Assembly (NCBI RefSeq): GCF_003255815.1
Contig: NC_037670.1
Location: forward strand, 63,194,031-63,258,030
Origin: Theropithecus gelada
Taxonomy: Eukaryota; Chordata; Mammalia; Primates; Cercopithecidae
Direction of reading: 5' to 3'
Length of the DNA stretch: 64,000 nt
A program made the position numbers and the translations under genes. Of the stretch, positions 23,609 through 35,189 are shown one piece after another (the stretch's first letter is position 1; each line of letters starts with the position of its first letter). Below the pieces are notes generated by a model. That model searched no databases. It saw nothing but the letters and a program-made list of their open reading frames with translations, and was not told where the DNA came from.

Positions 23609-23915
23609 TGTTGTGGTACTATGCTCAGTCTTCCTGAATACTGCATTACAGCACTGTGCTCTGTTTTCCTGCAGCACCATGCTATGTACTAGGCTTGGTC
23701 TTTCTATAGCAACATGTTGTGGTACTGTGCTTAGTCTTCCTGCAACTGTGCTAGGATACTGTGCTCAGTCTTCCTGTGCACCATGCAGTGGCACTGTGCT
23801 CAGTTTTCCTCCACACCCTGCTGTGGTACTGTGCTTAGTCTTCCTATGCACCATGCTGTACTACTGCACTGAATCTTTTTGTACCTGTGCTATGGTACTG
23901 TGCTCAGTCTCTCCA
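23609..23915. repeat. Degenerate 34-38-bp minisatellite, about nine units
   Basis: Units resemble GTGGTACTGTGCTCAGTCTT CCT plus about 12 more bases ending ACCATGCT. About nine copies follow head to tail with unit lengths of 34 to 38 bp and heavy divergence. Units four to seven are the best preserved. There is no spacer between units. A 121-codon frame (23613-23978) crosses the array and is an effect of the repeat composition. Confidence 0.88.
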
Positions 23916-25672
23916 GGGTCCTCTCAATCCCACTACATGAGGCTTCACTGGCCTCGTAGGTTAGAATCTGAGAAGTGATGCTACCCTAAGACTTGGTTAG
24001 AATAGTAGCCACTTTGATTAAGCCAAACTCTCAGCAGAATAAGTGACAGGCTGGTTGCCCATTCTTCAGGCTTCTGCTGACATCCAAAATCTCCCTGAAA
24101 TAAATACGGTGCTACCAAACGGTGAAACAAGCACCTAGCATTAGACCCAATCTAATGATGCATGTTCTTAGTCTGAGTCTTGGTTGGAACATTTATATTT
24201 GTGAAACAAGGAGAGGAGAGGCAGCGTGTGTGTGTAGAGAAGAGCTGAAATGTGGCGTGGAGCAGGGGTGCATATGCCAGTGGGCTGCAGAAAGATGCAC
24301 TTCAGAAGGGAGATCCAAACCCCATCCAGAGACCCGCGAGGAGCCTTCCTGATAGTCTGCTCCCAGCAGGGCCGATTGCTTTTGAGCCCTCAGGAGCAGT
24401 GGCAGGAACACAGCAAATCTAAACTCCCTTCTTAGCCATCTAATTTCCAGTGCTCCCCCCAGCCAGTTCATCAAAGGTAGCACTTACTTTCTCTCTCTTT
24501 CCTCAGGGAAATTCATTCATAAAAGACAAAAGCATTGTGTGATCAAGAGAAGGTGACTGTATTGGTTTCCCCCACAGCCGAGGCTTCATGGGATCCAGAG
24601 GGGTCTCCCTGGGACTGTAGAGTATGAACTGCTGATGTAAAGTCAAACTCTGAGAAGTAAGAAATACAATACAGTAGGACAAGAAATGCGAGGCAAGCGT
24701 GCCAACATATTTGTCATATATGAAGCAAGCAGGACCTAAAGAGAAATAGAGACAATTGGCTACTATATTGATCAGATATAATAAACACACATTTTCCACA
24801 GTTTAGATAACTTTTTGTGTTATCATATAAGAGATATGGAGACTAGGAAATTCTGAAAATATTATTAGAGGTGTTTTCTGTCTAGATTCCTTTCTGGTCT
24901 ACTGAATTAGACACAGTGTAATCATTTTATTGACTATACTATAAAAGTGTATTTGATCTGTGGCATAAAAAATAATTTAAGGGCTGAAGAACAGTTACCA
25001 AAATATCCACTTATAACATTAACATGTGAGAGAAATGATTCCTACAAAACACAAAAATGTGTTTGCCTTTGAACATATAAGGTCCAAGGAGGTGAGAAAC
25101 AACAGTCAATGATTTATAGATGCACATATTTTTGACAAGATTTTACAAGTGGAGAAAGGGAAAAGATAGCTCCTGAGAGCAGCTAAAGAGGAGCTGGGTG
25201 ATAAACCAGGAAATGAGAGAGCAGAGCACAGCTACGGGAGACACACCATTTCTGGGCTCACTGAGCGACAGTTCCCATGGCCCACAGCCGACCCTGGGCA
25301 GGTGGGTTGGAAACAGAGGATCCCATGTGTCCTGGGATGGACGGCTGGTCCAGAGCCATGCCCAGCTCCCACACACTGCAGGGTGTCTCCTGCTTCCTCT
25401 TGTCAGTGGAGAACAGGACATTTGGAGCTGCCTCACAGGAGAGAGAAGATCCTGGAAAGACCCTGCTGTGGGAGGCTCTGAGCGGAGGTGGTAGGGTGAC
25501 ACTCTCCGGACAGCTAGTGCTGCACCACAGACTGCTCCCCAAGGCATTTACAGCACAAGTGCAAAACTCATGCATCACTCAAAGTCTGGGCCCTTACCTT
25601 GCAGCCTCCCCAGCCCCCACTGGGTAGACAGAGCATCCCACACACAAAGCTGACTCCCGTTACATTTCTCCC
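23916..25672. other. Unassigned interval, about 1.75 kb
   Basis: No named family. The 25140-25640 part is GC-richer and has overlapping frames of 98-134 codons on both strands (largest 25143-25547, minus). None has a recognised domain, and none has both a plausible acceptor and a plausible donor. Confidence 0.4.
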
Positions 25673-26295
25673 TGAGAGAGATCTAATTAGCGACTGAGAC
25701 CTAGAGAAGCCCCCACTCCCCACCCATGTTGCTGTGGAAGCAACACGCTGTGCTAGCCCTGTCTCATTTTCTGCATTCTAATGCTTTGACATTGGGCCTT
25801 GCTGATGTGGGAGGGACTGCCCCTTCCAGGGCTAACCCATTCCAGATGATAGTAAACCACTCACCTGTGAGTGCACTTTTCATGTTGATTACCCAATCAG
25901 AGCTCACATCCCCATGACCTCCTCTGCGGGGCTTTCACAAGAGCCACTGTCCACCTCTCCTGATCATCAGGGCCAGGTTCCAGACACAAGAGGCAGTTCC
26001 TGTGCCCACAGCCTGCTGTAATCACTCCAAGTAGCCAATCCTAAGCCTGCCTCGCCCCTTCTTCCCGTGGAAGCCACCATGAGGGCTTTTGCTTATATTT
26101 CCCTTCAGTTTCTGCTGCCTCCTGACTCAGGCCAGCGTGCCCCTGTGTGCTCCTCAATAGAACACCATCTTCTCTTGGGATCTCTGAGTATAACCAACTC
26201 TCTTTGATCAATGGCGATCCTCTCATATCTGTTGACCTCACCATACCCAATAATAAAACCCACATTTTCAAACCTTTGCCCTCGGGAGGTTCACA
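25673..26295 (+). mobile_element. Possible ERV LTR, unassigned family
   Basis: LTR-like features include a CCAAT-type motif (ACCCAATCAGAGC at about 25892), a second CCAAT near 26035, and AATAAAACC at about 26252 before a CA-ending segment. No flanking direct repeat is visible and I cannot name the family. It may be a different type of old repeat or single-copy DNA. Confidence 0.38.
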
Positions 26296-26349
26296 AGTAA
26301 TAGCACTGAACTAATAATGGTCAGGGATCCTGGCGAGGCTCTGTGCTCA

Positions 26350-26510
26350 GGCCACACACACATTCACTGTTTGACCCTCTCAGCAACAATTCTACAACAC
26401 AAATAGCACTATTATGCCAATTTCAATATTAATAAATAGAGGATTAAAGAGGATAAGTAACTTGTCAATAGTCGCAAGTAATACTAGTCAGATGTGGAAT
26501 TTATAACCTA
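26350..26510 (+). mobile_element. MIR SINE
   Basis: GACCCTCTCAGCAACAATTC, TAATAAATAGAGGATTAAAG, GATAAGTAACTTGTCAATAG and GTCAGATGTGGAATTTATAA follow the MIR core in order. Confidence 0.7.
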
Positions 26511-27901
26511 ATCAGATATTATATTATGATAGGTTCACACTTTTTTGTGTCTTAATATTACATCCCACAGAGGATTCTTACATCCTGGCAATGACCCTTT
26601 TAAAATCCACCTATTCCTGTCATAAGCCCCTCTTTACAGCTTGCTATTCTTTTAAAACACTTTGCAAATAACAAGCCAACCTTTTCAAAGACATCCACAA
26701 TTTGACAGAGACCTTCTGCTCACTGCAAGTTAGAGTTAAATTCTGCAGGTAGGAAATTTACTGCCTCACACTGAATAATTCACATTCGCAATCTGTCAAA
26801 CTGCTAATTATTCCTGCAAAGAAAAACAATCAGATATTTGTATCATAATATTTTACCTCATCTAGGCTAAACTGCCAAGGTGTCAGAGTGATTAGGAACC
26901 CGCTTCTCTGGCTGTCAAATGAGGCTAGGGAAATTTACATATGTATAAAGAAGAGAAAATGTATGCATTCCTATATCAGGAAATTATGAGTTAATTCAAC
27001 CAATGTGGAGCTCAGGGACTTAGGCATTATCTGTTCTTTGCTCTTTAGGCACAGTGGATACTGTGACGAAAACGTCTCTGTGGTACTCACAGTTTCATGC
27101 AGGAAATAAGTATGGCAATAATAATAACAGTGTAATAAAGAGAAAAGGAGAGAGCCATCTGTCTTAGCCCACAAGGCTTTCTACAGTGATAAGCCTTGAG
27201 CTCAGCACTGTCAGGCCACGGCCAAATTTGGAAGCTTGGAGATGACACTCCAAGCACAGGAAGAGCCATGTGCAAAGACGTAGAAGTGAGGGAGAACTTT
27301 ATGTTGTTCTGCAGATGTCAAAAATGTCCCACAGGGCTGGAGCCCTGCATGTAGGTCTGGGAACAGCAACAGTGGAGAGCTGTTAAGAGACCAGATTACA
27401 GAAGCGCAGGTAAAGACCTGTGTTCGTTGTCGTTATTGTTTTAGTCCATTAAATTTCTTTCCATATTTACCACAGAGGAAGTGGTGATGTGCAGGTTGCA
27501 GCAACAGTCTTGGGGGGTGACTCTTTGCACCACATGGAGCGATAGAAAGTTATTGGAAATGGGGTGGATTCATCTCTTAGTAAGTCTGGTGGGCTCTGTT
27601 GACTTGCTTAGATACTTGGGATAGTTATCTCTAAAGAAGCAATGTGATATCATCCAAAAAAAGCAATGTTTATTTTTGAAGCTGCCTGAAATACTTTTTA
27701 GAAAGCAGGACAACATGGATAATTTCCACGGACTGGAGCCATCTTTTATCATGACTGTACCAAGGAGGCATTTAGAACAAAATATCCACAGGGGCAGGTG
27801 TCAAAGACTCATTAGTAAAAACTCTCCAGTGATGAATATGTAAGATGAGAAACGTGTGGGTGTGCACACGTACTCACACTCACTTACTCACTCGCTCTTC
27901 C
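26511..27901. other. Unassigned interval, about 1.4 kb
   Basis: AT-rich at first, then mixed. A weak L2-like trace may exist at 27190-27420 (AAGAGCCATGTGCAAAGACG). No gene is visible. Confidence 0.4.
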
Positions 27902-28099
27902 TTCCTGCATAGCTGTTCTGTTTGCCACTCCCACATCACAAGGTTCTATATCTGTGGCCATAAAGACAGGGGAAACTTACCCTGTCCCTCTGATGTCTGT
28001 TTCCTGCATAGCTGTTCTGTTTGCCACTCCCATATCACAAGGTTCTATATCTGTGGCCATAAAGACAGGGGAAACTTACCCTGTCCCTCTGATGTCTGT
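27902..28099. repeat. 99-bp tandem duplication, two nearly identical copies
   Basis: Copy 1 (27902-28000) and copy 2 (28001-28099) both begin TTCCTGCATAGCTGTTCTGT and end GATGTCTGT. One substitution separates them (CCCACATCAC versus CCCATATCAC). The 99-bp period is a multiple of three, so an open frame (27845-28204) stays open across both copies, but there is no sign that it is translated. Confidence 0.96.
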
Positions 28100-28544
28100 T
28101 TTGCACTGGGAAGTGCTCTTGGGTTTAATTTTGTTACAATGTCAAGGTCTTTTATTAGGAATTATAATTTGTTTCTGAAGTATCACCAAGGGCTGGTATT
28201 TTAAAGTTAGGAATTTCTGTATTTGAAGACTGACTTTGGGTAGGAAGTCCTCTTGGCCACAGATATTCTGCATTTTGTTAGCATCTGACCAGTTTCACAC
28301 AGACACCTTGCCTGCCTCTCTCTCTCAGATATATTCCTTCACCACTCTACATTTCAGTCTTTTTTACAGTTGAACTAGTAAATGTCACAGGTTTGCTATC
28401 TCACTAATATATTGATAGTAATAATCACAAGCGTTGTTGAAATTATAGATGGTATGTGAAAAATCTAAGTTTCTATAGAAACTGTAGATGCTTAACAGAT
28501 GGATAGAGTCTTAGAGATTGTATACTTAAATCATATATCACCTT
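28100..28544. other. Unassigned interval
   Basis: About 445 bp. No repeat family or gene recognised. Confidence 0.45.
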
Positions 28545-28803
28545 TATTTTTTTCTTCGACTTTTAAGTTCCAGGGTACATGTGCAGGATATGCAGGTTTG
28601 TTACATAGGTAAACGTGTGCCACAGTGGTTTGCTGAACAGATCAACCCATCACCTCGGTATTAAACCCAGGCTCCATTAGCTATTCTTCCTGATGCTCTC
28701 CCTTCCCCCACCCCCACTGACAGGCCCAGTGTGTGGTGTTCCTGCCCATGTGTTCATGTGTTCTCATCGTTCAGTTCCCATTTATAAGTGAGAACATTCG
28801 GAA
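28545..28803 (-). mobile_element. L1PA/PB-like 3' end, antisense, 5'-truncated
   Basis: T-rich start, then AAGTTCCAGGGTACATGTGC, AGGTTTGTTACATAGGTAAA, CCATGTGTTCATGTGTTCTC and TTTATAAGTGAGAACATTCG, the antisense 3' end of a primate L1. Truncated after about 260 bp. No clear target-site duplication. Confidence 0.88.
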
Positions 28804-29260
28804 ATAACTTCCTTTTGAAAAAGTGAAGCCCAAAAATGAGGACAAAAGTGACTTGCGGGCTGGGCTTGATGGCTGCTGCCTGTAATCCCAGCACTTTGGG
28901 AGGTCGAGGTGGGCAGATCACCTGAGGTCAGGAGTTTGAGACTAGCCTGGCCAACATGGTGAAACTAAAAATACAAAAAATTAGTTGGGCGTAGTGGCAG
29001 GCATCTGTAATCCCAGTTACTCAGGAGGCTGAGGCAGGAGAATGGCTTGAACCCGGGGGGCAGAGGTTGCAGTGAACCGAGATCGTGCCATTGCACTCCA
29101 GCCTGGGCAAGAAGAGCCAAACACTGGCTCAAAAAAAAAAAAAAAAAAAAAAACAGTGACTTGCCCAAGGTAATGTGGCTGCTGCGTGCCAGATCCATTG
29201 ACCCTAACCGGAGAGTCTCAATCAAAGACCAGAGCTCTCACACTCTTCCATGCTGCATTC
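28804..29260 (+). mobile_element. MIR split by an Alu
   Basis: The left part (28804-28856) holds AAAATGAGGACAAAAGTGAC, and the right part (29155-29260) continues TTGCCCAAGGTAATGTGGC and CCAGAGCTCTCACACTCTTC. Joined across the Alu they give a MIR core. This is a nested insertion. Confidence 0.7.
28857..29154 (+). mobile_element. Alu SINE inserted in MIR
   Basis: Sense Alu with a poly-A of 23 bases. Target-site duplication AGTGACTTGC at 28847-28856 and 29155-29164, ten bases. A short deletion has removed CCCCGTCTCTACT between GTGAAA and CTAAAAATAC. Confidence 0.94.
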
Positions 29261-29281
29261 CCATTCTAGGGCTTCTGTGTG

Positions 29282-29365
29282 CTACCATTATTATTCTGAT
29301 GATATTATTCATTATCATTGATATTGAATATCAATGATATTGATATTCTGATGATTATTCATTAT
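29282..29365. repeat. AT-rich imperfect repeats with a 13-bp palindrome
   Basis: Arms 29313-29325 and 29327-29339 (TATCATTGATATT and its reverse complement) are separated by a single G. Around them CTGATGAT and ATTCATTATCATT recur. The tract can form a short hairpin in single-stranded DNA. Confidence 0.85.
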
Positions 29366-29814
29366 CATTCTGTTATGACCCATTAAAAAGCAGAAATTTA
29401 TATTCAGCAATGGATATACAATTAATTGAGTAACGCAGTATAAATATTTCCCAGGGAAGTATTTATAGGATAATATTTTAGAAGCTATCATATCTATAGT
29501 TAGCTAACTCTGCCGGGGCAAAGCCGATCGTTCTGACAGACCTGGCTTGGCTTACCTAGAACTGTGAAAATGGAAAGTTTAGTAACTTAAGGAGATTTCC
29601 AAATGTAAATACTGCAGTGTTTTAAATTGCTTTAAAGGCTGAAAGGATAGAATCGATGCCCTCGAGGGACTCAGCCAGTCATCATATAGATTGATGCAGA
29701 GATATTCTCTACCAGTATCCGTGACATCCACTCTGAGTGTGCGATTCTTGTCTGAGTAGACCTTTCCACGTTGTGGTCCCAACACACCTTAGGTGAAACA
29801 CCACACATTCATCT
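29366..29814. other. Unassigned interval
   Basis: About 450 bp of mixed composition. A 68-codon minus frame (29579-29785) has no recognisable features. Confidence 0.45.
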
Positions 29815-30260
29815 TCCTGTTGCCATCGTCTCCTACAGCAAAACCTGCCCCGAGTCTCCTCCTGTGCTGCCAGCCTTCATGAATCATCATCCAGCCAATT
29901 CCATGGCCAAACCCAGAAATCTTCATTGACTTTTTCCCTTCCCTTACACATAGGCCCCTGCAATAGAATGAGTCCTAACTGTCACCTTTTCTTCATCTTT
30001 TAAAGCTCTGCTCTCTCTCCATCTATCAGGGATTATTACCACTAGCCTTCTTTTTTCCATTCATCCTCTGCACAGCTGACAGATTGAGTTTTCTAAGATG
30101 AACTGTCATCACATCGGTGCTCAGGTTAAGTCCTTGCATGATGCCCTGTAGCACTGGGGGCAACATTTCAACTCTTCGCTTCTCATTCCAGTGCTTCTAT
30201 GATCTGGCCTCTAATAGACCTCAGCTGTTGCTGTTCCCCAACCAACATGCAGGACTCTAG
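29815..30260 (+). mobile_element. L2 LINE fragment
   Basis: CTTCATTGACTTTTTCCCTT, CACAGCTGACAGATTGAG, TTAAGTCCTTGCATGATGCC and TGCTTCTATGATCTGGCCTC follow the L2 3' ORF/UTR order on the plus strand. Diverged, about 445 bp. Confidence 0.75.
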
Positions 30261-30709
30261 CCCCTCTGGCACATTTTTGTCATTATTACCTACATTGTGG
30301 GCATTACAAATTGAAAACTTTTCTCTACATACAGAACTAAAGTCATTCATTGAAGAGTAATTCTTAGCTTTTGTTTGGTGTTTGTTTTTTACTTGAGTAA
30401 AATAGTCAAATTATCCTGAATCAGTGCTGTAAGCTGGGCTCCTGCTGTCTAAGCTCATCAATCATAGACCCTTTCATTTCTTGAATGGTAAGAAATGGCA
30501 CATATAAACAATCTCGGAAAATATTTGCTTAATATGTCCATGGGCTTCACTGAGCTGTGTCTCCTCTTCACTTGGGAGATTTTTCACATCTGATGTTTCT
30601 GAGAGCTTTACATGCCTGCAGCCATCAGGAAAGGGGCTCACCATGAGAAAATGAAGTTTAAACCAGAATTTGGATTTATATGAGTATGGAAGAATATTGG
30701 AATTCCCAC
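30261..30709. other. Unassigned interval
   Basis: About 450 bp, nothing recognised. Confidence 0.45.
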
Positions 30710-30723
30710 ATTTTCCATTTCTT

Positions 30724-31021
30724 TTTTTTTTTTTTTTTTGAGACAGAGTCTTGCTCTGTCACCCAGGCTGGAGTGCAGTGGCGCGATCTCGACTCACTGC
30801 AAGCTCTGCCTCCTGGGTTCACACCATTCTGCTGCCTCAGCCTCCCGAGTAGCTGGGACTACAGGTGCCTACCACCACGCCTAGCTAATTTTTTGTATTT
30901 TTAGTACAGACGGGGTTTCACCATGTTAGCCAGGATGGTCTCAATCTCCTGACCTCGTGATCCGCCTGCCTCAGCCTCCCGAAGTGCTGGGATTACAGGC
31001 ATGAGCCACCGCACCTGGCCT
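30724..31021 (-). mobile_element. AluY-like SINE, antisense
   Basis: Poly-T of 19, then antisense Alu with GTTCACACCATTCTGCTGCC and GTGTTAGCC-type variants typical of AluY. Target-site duplication ATTTTCCATTTCTT/ATTTTCCACTTCTT at 30710-30723 and 31022-31035. Confidence 0.95.
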
Positions 31022-31063
31022 ATTTTCCACTTCTTATTGGTTACAGTAAGCAAGAAGTTTACA

Positions 31064-31344
31064 GAATACTGCATGTTCTCACTTGTAAGAAGTAGCTAGA
31101 CATTGGGAACTTAGAGACATAAAGTTGGCACCCACAGACACTGGGGACTGCTGGAGCAGGAAGGGAATGCAGTGACTCAGGGAAAGGGAAGGGGAAAAAC
31201 AAACTGTTGGGTACTATGCTCAGAGTTCATAAGTTCACTATGAGATCATTTGTACCACAAAGTTCAGCATCACACAGTATACCCGGGTATCAAACCTGCA
31301 CATATACCCTTCTGAATCTAAAAATAAAAGTTGGAAAAAAAAAA
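31064..31344 (+). mobile_element. L1 3' end (L1PB/MA-like), sense
   Basis: ACTGCATGTTCTCACTTGTA, CACTGGGGACTGCTGGAGC, TGTTGGGTACTATGCTCAG, CAAACCTGCACATATACCC and AAAATAAAAGTTGGAAAAAA mark the last 280 bp of an L1 with its A-tail. 5'-truncated. Confidence 0.88.
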
Positions 31345-32059
31345 CAGAAAGGGGAGATGAATAATATTATGAGGTATCTTTCATTATGCAGTGAAAGCAT
31401 GAGTAAACACACTTCTTTTCTATAGAATCTGGCCACCTTCTAGATGAGATGTATTAAAGCTACATTGCCAAATTCATACTATGAAATTTCCCTCTATTTC
31501 AACATCTCCAGGGAAATCACCAATAGTGGACTTGCATGAATTATTGCATTACCTCCCACATTTATTCCCAATAACTTTAAAGACAATTATTATGCAAGTA
31601 TACACAGAAAATGCCTGATAAGAACATTCCTAAGTTCACTGACACATGATTATAGGGTGATTTCTGGAAGCATCCTATAGGCAAGGGTGTGGATTCACTG
31701 TCATGTCAGTGAGTTTCACTAGATGGTGAAACTCTCAACATGAGTTTCTTAATCTCATTTGCTCTCCTATATTATCTCTAAGGTTTTAGGTTCTCTCCTA
31801 TACTGACTTGACTAAACTATCATATCTAACAGGCATCCAACTAAAAATAAAATAAAATAAAAATGTCATGGCATTTCAGTAATTTTTAAGTAAGCTAAAG
31901 TATACAGATAATATAGTTTTAGTTTCTTTTTATTTCCTGAATGATAATATTCTCTCATGAGCTATGGCATTGCAATAGCCATTTGCTAATTCATGCATAT
32001 CCACTAACATTCAACATGTATTTATCAAGCATTTATATAACGCTAATGACATCACTTAA
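31345..32059. other. Unassigned AT-rich interval
   Basis: About 700 bp with an AAATAAAATAAAATAAAAAT run near 31838-31862. No family recognised. Confidence 0.45.
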
Positions 32060-32071
32060 AAGAGTTGAATT

Positions 32072-32400
32072 GGCCGGGTGCAGTGGCTCACACATCTAAT
32101 CCCAGCTTTTTGGGAGGCTGAGATGGGTGGATCACCTGAGGTCAGGAGTTCAAGACCAGCCTGGGCAACATGGTGAAACTTCGTCTCTACTAAAAATACA
32201 AAAAGTTAGCTGGCCGGGGTGGCGAGCACCTGTAATCCCAGCTACTTGGGAGGCTGAGGCAGGAGAATCACTTGAATCCGGGAAGTGGAGGATGCAGTGA
32301 GCCATGATCACGCCATTGCACTCCAGCCTGGGCAACAAGACCAAAACTCCATCTCAAAAAAGAAAAGAAAACAAAAAACAAAACAAAACAAAAAAAAACC
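32072..32400 (+). mobile_element. Alu SINE, sense
   Basis: GGCCGGGTGCAGTGGCTCAC to a variegated A-tail with AAAACAAAAC units. Target-site duplication AAGAGTTGAATT/AAGAGTTCAATT at 32060-32071 and 32401-32412. AluS/Sx-like. Confidence 0.95.
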
Positions 32401-32412
32401 AAGAGTTCAATT

Positions 32413-33931
32413 TACAACATTCTCCTCCTAGGAGTTATTTTCTATCAAGCATAATATAAACAATTGCTTTGGTCATGATTTCTCACAAAAATGGAGTTCC
32501 ATGAAAAATGCCTGCAAAAATTATTACACGTTATCAGAAATGTGTGGACAACGGCATCAAGTAGGATGAATGCTTAGAAGAAACGCAAACCATGCTAAGT
32601 AAATTTCTACTGCAGGGCCTCCCTAAGTGTGTCCCACTTAGGGAGACAGAGAAGAACCTCTGTCCTCCCAGAAGGTCTGAGGGAAAAAGCTCCACATCCA
32701 AAGCGTTTTAGGAAATTTGCCATATTTGGCGATTTGTTATATGCACTATGATAGTTAAGCTCTGAGTCATGAAACTTCCAAAAGAAAGACTTGTTCAATA
32801 CTGTTTAAGTGAAAATTTTATATCCACATTTTAACACTGAATCCCTTCCTTAAATTCCACCAATCCATTTAATTTCTCCACTATGAAATCATTTCTTTTT
32901 GCTTGCCTACAGTACTTTGAGCTGACAGTTCTGCTTACTGCTTTTGCCTGATTCTCTTACTTAAAAAAAAAAAAAAAAAAAAAAGTACTGTGTAAACATC
33001 TTAGGTTGTTTCAGCAAATACTAGCTCTCAAAACATGGCCACAAGCCTCAGTGGAATTCATCTCTGCAAACAGGGAACAGTCAGGCCTCTTTCTTGCTTT
33101 GGTTACTTGAGTCTGGAGCACGAAGGCCACTTGCTCTGGAATCCCTCCTGGGTCAGAACAGACAGCTTCGCTTGTATGCATTATGTCTCATAATTCAGAC
33201 AGAAAAAAATTCCAGTCCACACTCCTCTGGAATCTAAATAAGACCAAATATTTCAATTTTCTGTCCTTGCAGTGGAGTCCAATCATGAAAGAAGTATTCC
33301 TTCTAGCTCTTCTCCTGACACCATCTGAGTCTGTTCCTTGCATCCCATCAGGTCATTCATGTTAACCCACTGTAGTGTTGACCAGCTTTCACCAAGAGGC
33401 AGAAAACTTGAGACAGGGCAACAGCTCTGCCTCGGCGGTCAGAAAGAGGATGGAGAGGGACAAACTGTGAGTGGCTTGACTCACTGTGAACCTGAAATAC
33501 AGGGAAACTAACTAGAGATTTTGGAGAGTTTTCCTGAATGCCGGATCCACAAAAATAAACAATAAAAGAGTGAATAATCAGCTTTTTATGCAAACAGCTT
33601 TTGAAGCTGCACTGAAGCAAATTTCTTAGTAATATGGGAAGAAAAAATAATCAAACCAATACTCCTTATGCTCACAAAATAGAATCAGAGGAGTTAACAA
33701 AGACTTATTTATTTTAGAACCCAACTGACTGATTTGTGCTCAATGATCCATAATCACCCCCTCCCACTGCTAAACATTATTACACAGCACTTGAGGTTTA
33801 TAAAATGGCTCCCCACCAAGCTGGGGGCTACCAAGCAGCAGCTGGTACAACCTGATAAACATGATGGATCTGGAATTAGTCACTAATCAGATGTGATGCG
33901 CCACCACGAGGCAGATAGTACATGCAATTAA
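32413..33931. other. Unassigned interval, about 1.5 kb
   Basis: Holds a 23-base poly-A near 32962. No named repeat and no supported gene. Frames at 33183-33365 (plus) and 33357-33620 (minus) lack domains. Confidence 0.42.
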
Positions 33932-34146
33932 AACATGGTAAAACCCCGTCTCTACCAAAAATACAAAAAGAAATTAGCCAGGCATGGTGGCGGGCACCTA
34001 CAGTCCCAGCTACTCGGGAGACTGAGGCAGGAGAATGGCATGAACCCGAGAGGCGGAGCTTGCAGTGAGCCGAGATCGCGCCACTGCACTCCAGCCTGGG
34101 CGACAGAGTGAGACTCCATCTCAACAACAACAACAACAACAAAAAC
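33932..34146 (+). mobile_element. 5'-truncated AluY-like SINE with (AAC)n tail
   Basis: Begins inside the left arm at AACATGGTAAAACCCCGTCT and carries GAGAATGGCATGAACCC, GGCGGAGCTTGCAGTGAGCC and CGAGATCGCGCCACTGC, which are AluY-type. The tail is a perfect AACAACAACAAC microsatellite of about 20 bp. Confidence 0.93.
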
Positions 34147-35185
34147 CAAAAAACCTCGGCGCTGCTGATGATCTGCTGCACGACTGTCAGAATTTCCTAT
34201 ACTCCATGCCCCTCCACCATACCACCAGACATTCCCCGCAGCTCTAGAAGACCGTAGTCATTTTCATAGTTTACATTTAGCATCCGAAGAAACATATTTG
34301 TTCATCTACAACTCTCTCGAAAATGGCTTCCTAGGTCTGCTCTACCACTGACGGAAGAAGAGTCACTCTTCTCAGGCAGGCTCTCCTCGGGGGGAAAGTG
34401 AGGTGCAAAGTGAGAGCCAAGTAAATGGGCTCCTGCTCCGGAAGCCTGGTCAGCCCTGGGCCGGGGTTTTCCATGAGGTGAGACTGACACGCCTCAGCAC
34501 CCATTTCCCAGAAACAGACCTTACTGCCTGGGTCTTTGCCACAGTTTTGATTTTAGGAAGACATGATTTGATCCTAGAAATCATTCATTTGGGAAAACAA
34601 CTACAACAAAAACTTAGCTTGGAACCACCAGATCTTCTTTGAATGCTTCTAACTTTAGGCTCTAGAGACATGGGACTTCACAATTTGAAACATGTGGTTC
34701 TCACTCCTGACTTGAGTTCATGTCAAAGGCCCGGTTTGTGAAGTGGCTTTATTTCTGCAGGCAGCTCTTTCCTCTCAGACCATTTTCAAATATTACAAAT
34801 TCCCAGTTGCCGGGATCCAACATACATAGTCCTCGGCCTTCTAACCATGGGCACCACGTGAGAGATCTTTGGCAAGAGACAAAGAAAACCTCTTTTTTTT
34901 TTTTGGCTCTTGTTTGAAGGTGGTTATCCTCCAGTCAGATCTTGTCCAGGTGAAACCTCCCCTAGGTTTCTCAACAATTATTATGTTGGTTTCTCTCTGC
35001 TCTAATCATGAGAATGTGAAACATCATTCAGTTCAAACAAGAAATTTTGAAGGGATAAAAGACATTTCTTAATAAGCAAAGCCTTGGTTGTCCTCAGATT
35101 TGACGGCATTAGAGCATGTTTTAAACAAGCATATAAATTAAATGGTGTCACATATTGTAAGTTATCCCCATTGCTGCAGAAGTAC
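34147..35185. other. Unassigned interval, about 1 kb
   Basis: Single-copy-looking DNA. No repeat is recognisable. The 79-codon plus frame (34403-34642) has no supporting feature. Confidence 0.42.
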
Positions 35186-35189
35186 CACG

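Noticed and set aside
23609..23915. CRISPR-like array
   Set aside because: Units are directly adjacent with no spacers, vary in length and diverge strongly. The sequence is vertebrate, not prokaryotic.
23613..23978. Cysteine-rich 121-codon frame that looks like a small repeat protein
   Set aside because: It is the translation of a degenerate minisatellite with units of varying length; the frame is kept by chance.
25143..25547. 134-codon minus frame with overlapping plus-strand frames
   Set aside because: Several long frames on both strands at once are expected in GC-richer DNA with few stop codons. No domain or codon signal is visible.
27845..28204. 119-codon frame with a duplicated 33-residue block, resembling a small metal-binding protein
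   Set aside because: The duplication is a DNA-level tandem copy whose length happens to be a multiple of three. No splice sites or conserved start support translation.
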